This document shows, piece by piece, positions 59,481-64,000 of a stretch of DNA of 64,000 nucleotides. Each line of letters begins with the position of its first letter. Within the stretch, counting starts at the first letter, position 1. The DNA is from Juglans regia. Its lineage: Eukaryota > Streptophyta > Magnoliopsida > Fagales > Juglandaceae. The translations under genes and the position numbers were made by a program. The stretch spans positions 19,204,341-19,268,340 of the forward strand of contig NC_049912.1 of assembly GCF_001411555.2 (NCBI RefSeq). Reading direction: 5' to 3'. Under the pieces are notes generated by a model. That model saw nothing but the letters and a program-made list of their open reading frames with translations. It was not told where the DNA came from and made no database searches.

Positions 59481-60209
59481 GGTGTGGAATTATCACATTC
59501 TAAGCGTTTAGAAAAAGATGAGAAGTATGGTATAAAAAATGAGGTGGAATTGTTAGAGGACTTTAATTCAGTGTTGAAGACCCAGAGATTTCTATGCATG
59601 CTATAACAGGGTCCCTTAATGCTCGTACTATGAGAGTGGTGGGTAGATCAAGGGTCAGGAATTAGTGATGTTGATAGATACTTACAACACATAATTTCTT
59701 AGAACCTAGCATTACTACTAAGGCTAACTTGTTGGTGTAAACTTCTTGTAAATTTGAGGTGAGGGTGGCAAATAGGGAGAAGATTAGAAGTATCGACGAA
59801 GCTGAAGGGGTCGAATTCTATGGGATTTCTCATTGCTTATTATGTCTTTCACCCTTAATCAGAAAGTAATTTTCCTTAAGGGTCTAACTCCTAGTAACTT
59901 GGAATGGGTAGAAAATGAGTTAATTCAGTTGTCTAAAATGGAGAAAAAATTGTTGTTACTCTAGATTTTTCCAATAAGCAATGACACCATTCCAAGAGAT
60001 TTGGATCCGGCAAAAATGCCCTGTTGCAATAGTTCAAGCGAGTATTTGAGGAACCAAAAGGATTGCCTCCAAATAGATCACATGACCACCAGATCATTCT
60101 CAAGTAAGGAACCCAACCAATCTCTGTCTTATAGGTATTCTTATTACCATAAATCTGAGATTGAAAAAAATAATGCAGGAGCTTTTGGCTTCAAGGGTGT
60201 TTAGACCAA

Positions 60210-61360
60210 GCCAATCACCCTTCCCCTCACCTGTTTTACTTATAAGGAAGGTGGATAAGAGTTGGAGGATGTGTATAGATTATAGGTCATTAAATAAAGA
60301 AACGATTAAAGACAAATGTCTCATACTATAATTGTTGAGTTGATGGATGAACTACTTGGAGATACCATTTCTCAAAACTGGACCTAAGATCTGGGTATCA
60401 CCAGATTTGGGTAAGAGAATGAGACATTTCAAAAACAGCGTTCCATACGCATCAAGGGTATTATAAATTCTTGGTTATAAATTTTGGCTTAACCAATGCC
60501 AACCACCTACCAAGGGTTAATAAATAAAGTTTTTAAACCTTTTTTTTAGGAGATTTGTCATTGTCTTTTTCGATGACGTCTTGGTTTATAGCAGAATAAT
60601 GGATATCATCTTCAACACTTAGTTGTAGTTTCGGATACACTATCTAAACACTAACAATTTGCTAATAAGTCTAAGTGTCGGTTTGGTTGCTCAGAGATAG
60701 AAAATTTGGGTCATTTTGATTTGGTTTCAGCTGAAGGGGTTCGAGTTGACCCATCTAAGATCAAATCAATGCTTGATTGGCCTACACCTAAAACCTTGAA
60801 GTCCTTGGGGGGGTTCCTCGATTTAACTAGGTATTACAAGAAATTTACCAGACATTGCTTTTAAAGAAGAATTCTTTTACATGGACAAAGCAAGCTACAA
60901 TTGCTTTTGAGAAGCTCAAGTTGGCAATTTTTAGTCCTCCAATGTTAGCTTCCAAATTTTACAACACAATTTCTCATAGAGTGTGATGCTTCTAGGTTCA
61001 GCATTAGAGCTATATTGATGCAAAATAACAAACCCTTAGCCTACCTTAGTGGGAAAGGCTTTTGGATCTTTTTACCTATGAGAAAGAACTGTTGGCATTG
61101 GTGTATGCAGTGAAGAAGTGGACACCTTATCTCCTCAAGGGAACATTTTTCATTAGAATTGATCAGCAGATCCTCAAATTCTTGTGAGAGCAAAGGATAG
61201 GCACTCCTTCCCAGCAGAAGTGGGTCATTAAGTGGATTGGTTATGATTTTACCATTGACTATAAAAAGGCAAGTAAACCAAGGTTATGGATGCCTTGTTT
61301 AGGAAGCATGAGGAAGATCATACTTCTTCTTTCAATTCAATCTCAATTTTGGATCTTTTA
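60210..61360 (+). pseudogene. gypsy reverse transcriptase and RNase H (element 2)
   Basis: The text reads LIRKVDKSWRMCIDYRSLNK, with a damaged DLRSGYHQI block near 60375 and a 'VFFDD' remnant near 60560. FANKSKCRFGCSEIENLGHF and VSAEGVRVDPSKIKSMLDW follow, then KTLKSLGGFLDLTRYYKKF. RNase H gives FLIECDASRFSIRAILMQ and LAYLSGKGF. Frame changes and stops are frequent. The order is canonical for Ty3/gypsy. Confidence 0.8.
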
Positions 61361-61473
61361 TGGATCTCTGAATTGCATAAAACTTATTTTACAGATCCTG
61401 ATCTAATGACTCTCTGACATAAGTTACAACAAAATCAGTTGGAAGAGCAAGGTTTTAGCTGGTAAATGGAGTT

Positions 61474-62440
61474 TTGCTTAAGAATGGCTGTATCTATCTT
61501 TCGAAAAACTCCATATTTAACCTTCTTATTTTGCACCATATCCATAGTAGTTCTATTGCTGGCTACCAAAAATCTCTTCATAGAGCTAAGGCAAATTTTT
61601 ATTGGCCTAGGATAAAGAAGGATTTGAAGGGCTATATTAAGGAATGTACTGTCTATTACCAATGTGTGGAGAATGTGCACCCAGTTGGCCTGTTATAGCC
61701 TCTCCCTATTCCTACCAGATGTTGGCCGAACAGTTCCATAGAGTTTATTAAAACTTCACCTCTTTCCCATGGTTTTTCTGTGATTTATATGGTGGTTGAT
61801 CGACTCAATAAATATGCCCACTTTATTCCCCTAACTTATCCCTATATAGCTGCTAAGGTTGCTTAAGCTTTTATGCATCATGTTTATGTATCATGTTTTC
61901 AAGCTTCATGTGATGTCTTTGACCATGGTTACTGATCGAGACCCTACTTTCACAAGCTCCTTTTGGAAGGAACTTTTTCGTTTGCAATGGACTCATTTAC
62001 ATTACAGTTCAACCTACCCTCTTCAATTTGATGGTCAAACTGAGATTGTAAATAAGTGTGTCCAACAACACTTATGTTGCTCCACTGGTGATAGACCTAA
62101 AAATGGACCATATGGTTTCTTTGGAGAGAATGGTGGTATAACACTAACTAACATTCTTCTACTTGCCTTACACCTTTTGAGGCTTTATATGGAGGTCCAC
62201 CTACTTTTGTTCAATATGTGATGGGTACTACTCAAAATGGAGCTGTGGATGTCCAGCTCAAGTCGCGTGACCAACTCTTGAGCCTTTAAGGAAGCATTGT
62301 TATCTACACAAGAGTCCATGAAAAATCAGTATGATAAGAGAGTTTGAGGTTGGTGATTTGGTCTATCTTAGATTCTCAAGCCACAAAAATATTGACAGTA
62401 GAGTTTTTCCAATTGCAAGAATTATAAACTTTCCCCCCGC
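61474..62440 (+). pseudogene. gypsy integrase (element 2)
   Basis: The zinc-binding part reads ILHHIHSSSIAGYQKSLHRA, KANFYWPRIKKDLKGYIKEC and YYQCVEN (HHCC box). The core gives VIYMVVDRLNKYAHFIPLT (first Asp), TDRDPTFTSSFWKELF (second Asp) and, in another frame, a remnant of 'Q-x-DGQTE-x-VN' at 62030-62055. The post-core part reads REFEVGDLVYLRF. A chromodomain, if any, would be beyond the gap at 62451. Confidence 0.85.
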
Positions 62441-62450
62441 TATTATGGAC

Positions 62451-62550
62451 NNNNNNNNNNNNNNNNNNNNNNNNNNNNNNNNNNNNNNNNNNNNNNNNNN
62501 NNNNNNNNNNNNNNNNNNNNNNNNNNNNNNNNNNNNNNNNNNNNNNNNNN
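62451..62550. other. Assembly gap (100 N)
   Basis: Exactly 100 N. The left side is gypsy integrase tail, and the right side is unrelated AT-rich DNA. Confidence 1.
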
Positions 62551-63424
62551 CAAATAAAAAAATTAATTTTTTAATAATAAATTTCATTTTTTTTTCAAAT
62601 ATGATAGGTGAAATTTGAATATTCTATAACTGTATTTAGTATTATTCTTATTTACAAATTAGTCACAACAAAGGGATGCAAATACCCTGACCCATTTATT
62701 CACTACCCCATTAAAGAAAATAAAAGATTACCCTAAACAAGCTAGAGATCAACAGCCCCAAACAATAACTTAGGAACAAAAGGACACAAAGAAATTAGAG
62801 TGAAAGTGAGGAGACTTGAGAGAGAGAAAAAGGAGAAATAATGGTAAATAACTTTAATTGAATAGGGATGACTGGAACAATTGTTTTTTTTTAGGGACGC
62901 AATATTGATTCGAAGTGGGAAAAATCCTACATCACAAAGATAATGAGTTTTTTTTTTTAATTAAGTAAAGAATTTATATAAAAAAATAATATCATATGAA
63001 ATTATAGTTATTAACTTCAATTTGATTTTAGATTTTACATCAAAGAGTTAGAAAACTAGGTCGGAAGTGAGAGTGAAGTGATCTCAGATATTCTGCACAT
63101 GAATAATAGTAAAAAAGTAATGAAAAATAATAATAAAATATTAAATAATAATAAAAATTATATAATAAATAATAATAAAGTATTTTCAAAATACTTCATT
63201 GCCCAAACTCAATATTAGCCAAAACTGTGCGTCAATTTCTGCTTGTATTAGCCATTCGGTATTCGTACATTGGGCTTCAAATAGAGCCTAAATCCATCAT
63301 CATTTCCACAAATGTGGTCTAATTGAATTTCACAACACTCTGACCCTAAAACCAAACCAAAAGGCCGAAACTAAGAATCTGTATGCAATGGTTTCAAATT
63401 TTCAATTAGCCCAATCTTTCTAAG
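62551..63424. other. Gene-free stretch after the gap
   Basis: No retroelement or gene text is recognisable. AT-rich intergenic sequence. Confidence 0.4.
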
Positions 63425-63605
63425 TAACACGTTTTCTCAACTCAATTTATTTTATCTTATTTAATTATTATAATTTTGTTAAACTCTCTCACAAAATATA
63501 ATAAATAATTCAATTTTTTTAAATCTAAAAAAAATAATATTAAAAAATAATATTCTAACAATATTTATTCAATTTTCAATTTATTATCCAAACTTCTCCT
63601 AATTT
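63425..63605 (+). mobile_element. AT-rich MITE copy (GTTTGGAT family)
   Basis: ACACGTTTTCTCAACTCAAT to TTATTATCCAAACTTCTCC. The core AAAATATAATAAATAATTCA is present. Confidence 0.6.
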
Positions 63606-63884
63606 CTCATAATAATGCAGATTTACACGCTTGTATGGACCTTTTATCATTATAATACTTACAAAATTTAATATTCACAACCATTTTTAAATTTCTTTTC
63701 CCCCCAAATGATGGTGGCTTTTCCCTAAAAAGTTCTATATACATATATAGATTAGGGAACAAAAAATTGTAAATGATCAATTAATTATGACCATTATTAG
63801 TTGATTCATCACAATAACAGTAGTTTTATCTTTTTAAAAAATACACTTGATATTTTGGATTATTCACGTATACTTAGGACAGGT

Positions 63885-64000
63885 TTGGAGGGTGAGATGA
63901 GATAAAAATTTTGAGATTTTTGTGAATAATATTAAGATGAAATAAGTTGAAAATTTTGAAATGGTTTTAGAAAAAGTTTGTGGGTCCCATTTAGATATGT
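63885..64000 (+). mobile_element. MITE fragment running off the window
   Basis: GGACAGGTTTGGAGGGTGAG followed by ATGAGATAAAAATTTTGAGA. Its end is not in the window. Confidence 0.45.

Larger units (their letters stand above)
58149..62450 (+). mobile_element. Ty3/gypsy element 2, decayed, 3' end in a gap
   Basis: It has an LTR, primer site, gag, reverse transcriptase, RNase H, integrase and the start of the post-integrase region. The second scaffold gap removes the rest, including any 3' LTR. Confidence 0.8.

Overview
The window is plant nuclear DNA, almost certainly from a woody eudicot. It is AT-rich, has spliced host genes and GT-AG introns, and holds plant LINE, Ty3/gypsy, Ty1/copia, hAT and MITE debris plus two 100-N scaffold gaps. 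The recurring AT-rich MITE with GTTTGGAT-type ends and tracts like TGAGATGAGTTGAGATGAG reminds me of Fagales genomes (walnut, pecan or oak relatives); that placement comes from memory and was not searched.

Host genes are few. A highly acidic protein exon lies at 2-643 (-). A broken pectinesterase/invertase-inhibitor copy lies at 5134-5649 (+). A well-resolved multi-exon gene for a small single-pass membrane protein (251 aa by my splice model) occupies about 24720-30185 (-). The last five coding exons of a galactokinase lie at 46906-49603 (-), cut by the first gap. All other protein-like sequence is transposon-derived or captured by transposons.

Layout. 1-5.1 kb: acidic gene, MITEs and a LINE RNase H relic. 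5.7-9.4 kb: an LTR retrotransposon whose interior is a string of host-gene fragments (an unidentified conserved plant protein, laccase, a TGH-type G-patch protein). 11.2-11.9 kb: hAT-type MITE. 12.4-24.3 kb: one full-length LINE (about 5.7 kb before interruption) holding a solo LTR with perfect TSD, a Tourist-like MITE and a 310-bp tandem triplication. 24.6-30.2 kb: membrane-protein gene with a second, deleted LINE of the same family in an intron. 30-37 kb: MITEs and AT minisatellite. 37-44.5 kb: two decayed hAT transposons and a copia-type LTR. 44.5-46.8 kb: copia relic. 46.9-49.7 kb: galactokinase. 50.9-54.1 kb: another LINE, cut by a gypsy LTR. 54.1-62.5 kb: two decayed gypsy elements around an inverted gag scrap. 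62.5-64 kb: MITEs.

The most notable object is the gene-capturing LTR retrotransposon at 5679-9373. The nesting in the 12-24 kb LINE can be read almost base by base from target-site duplications. All splice sites, element borders and similarity calls were made by eye, and family names rest on recognised motifs rather than database searches.
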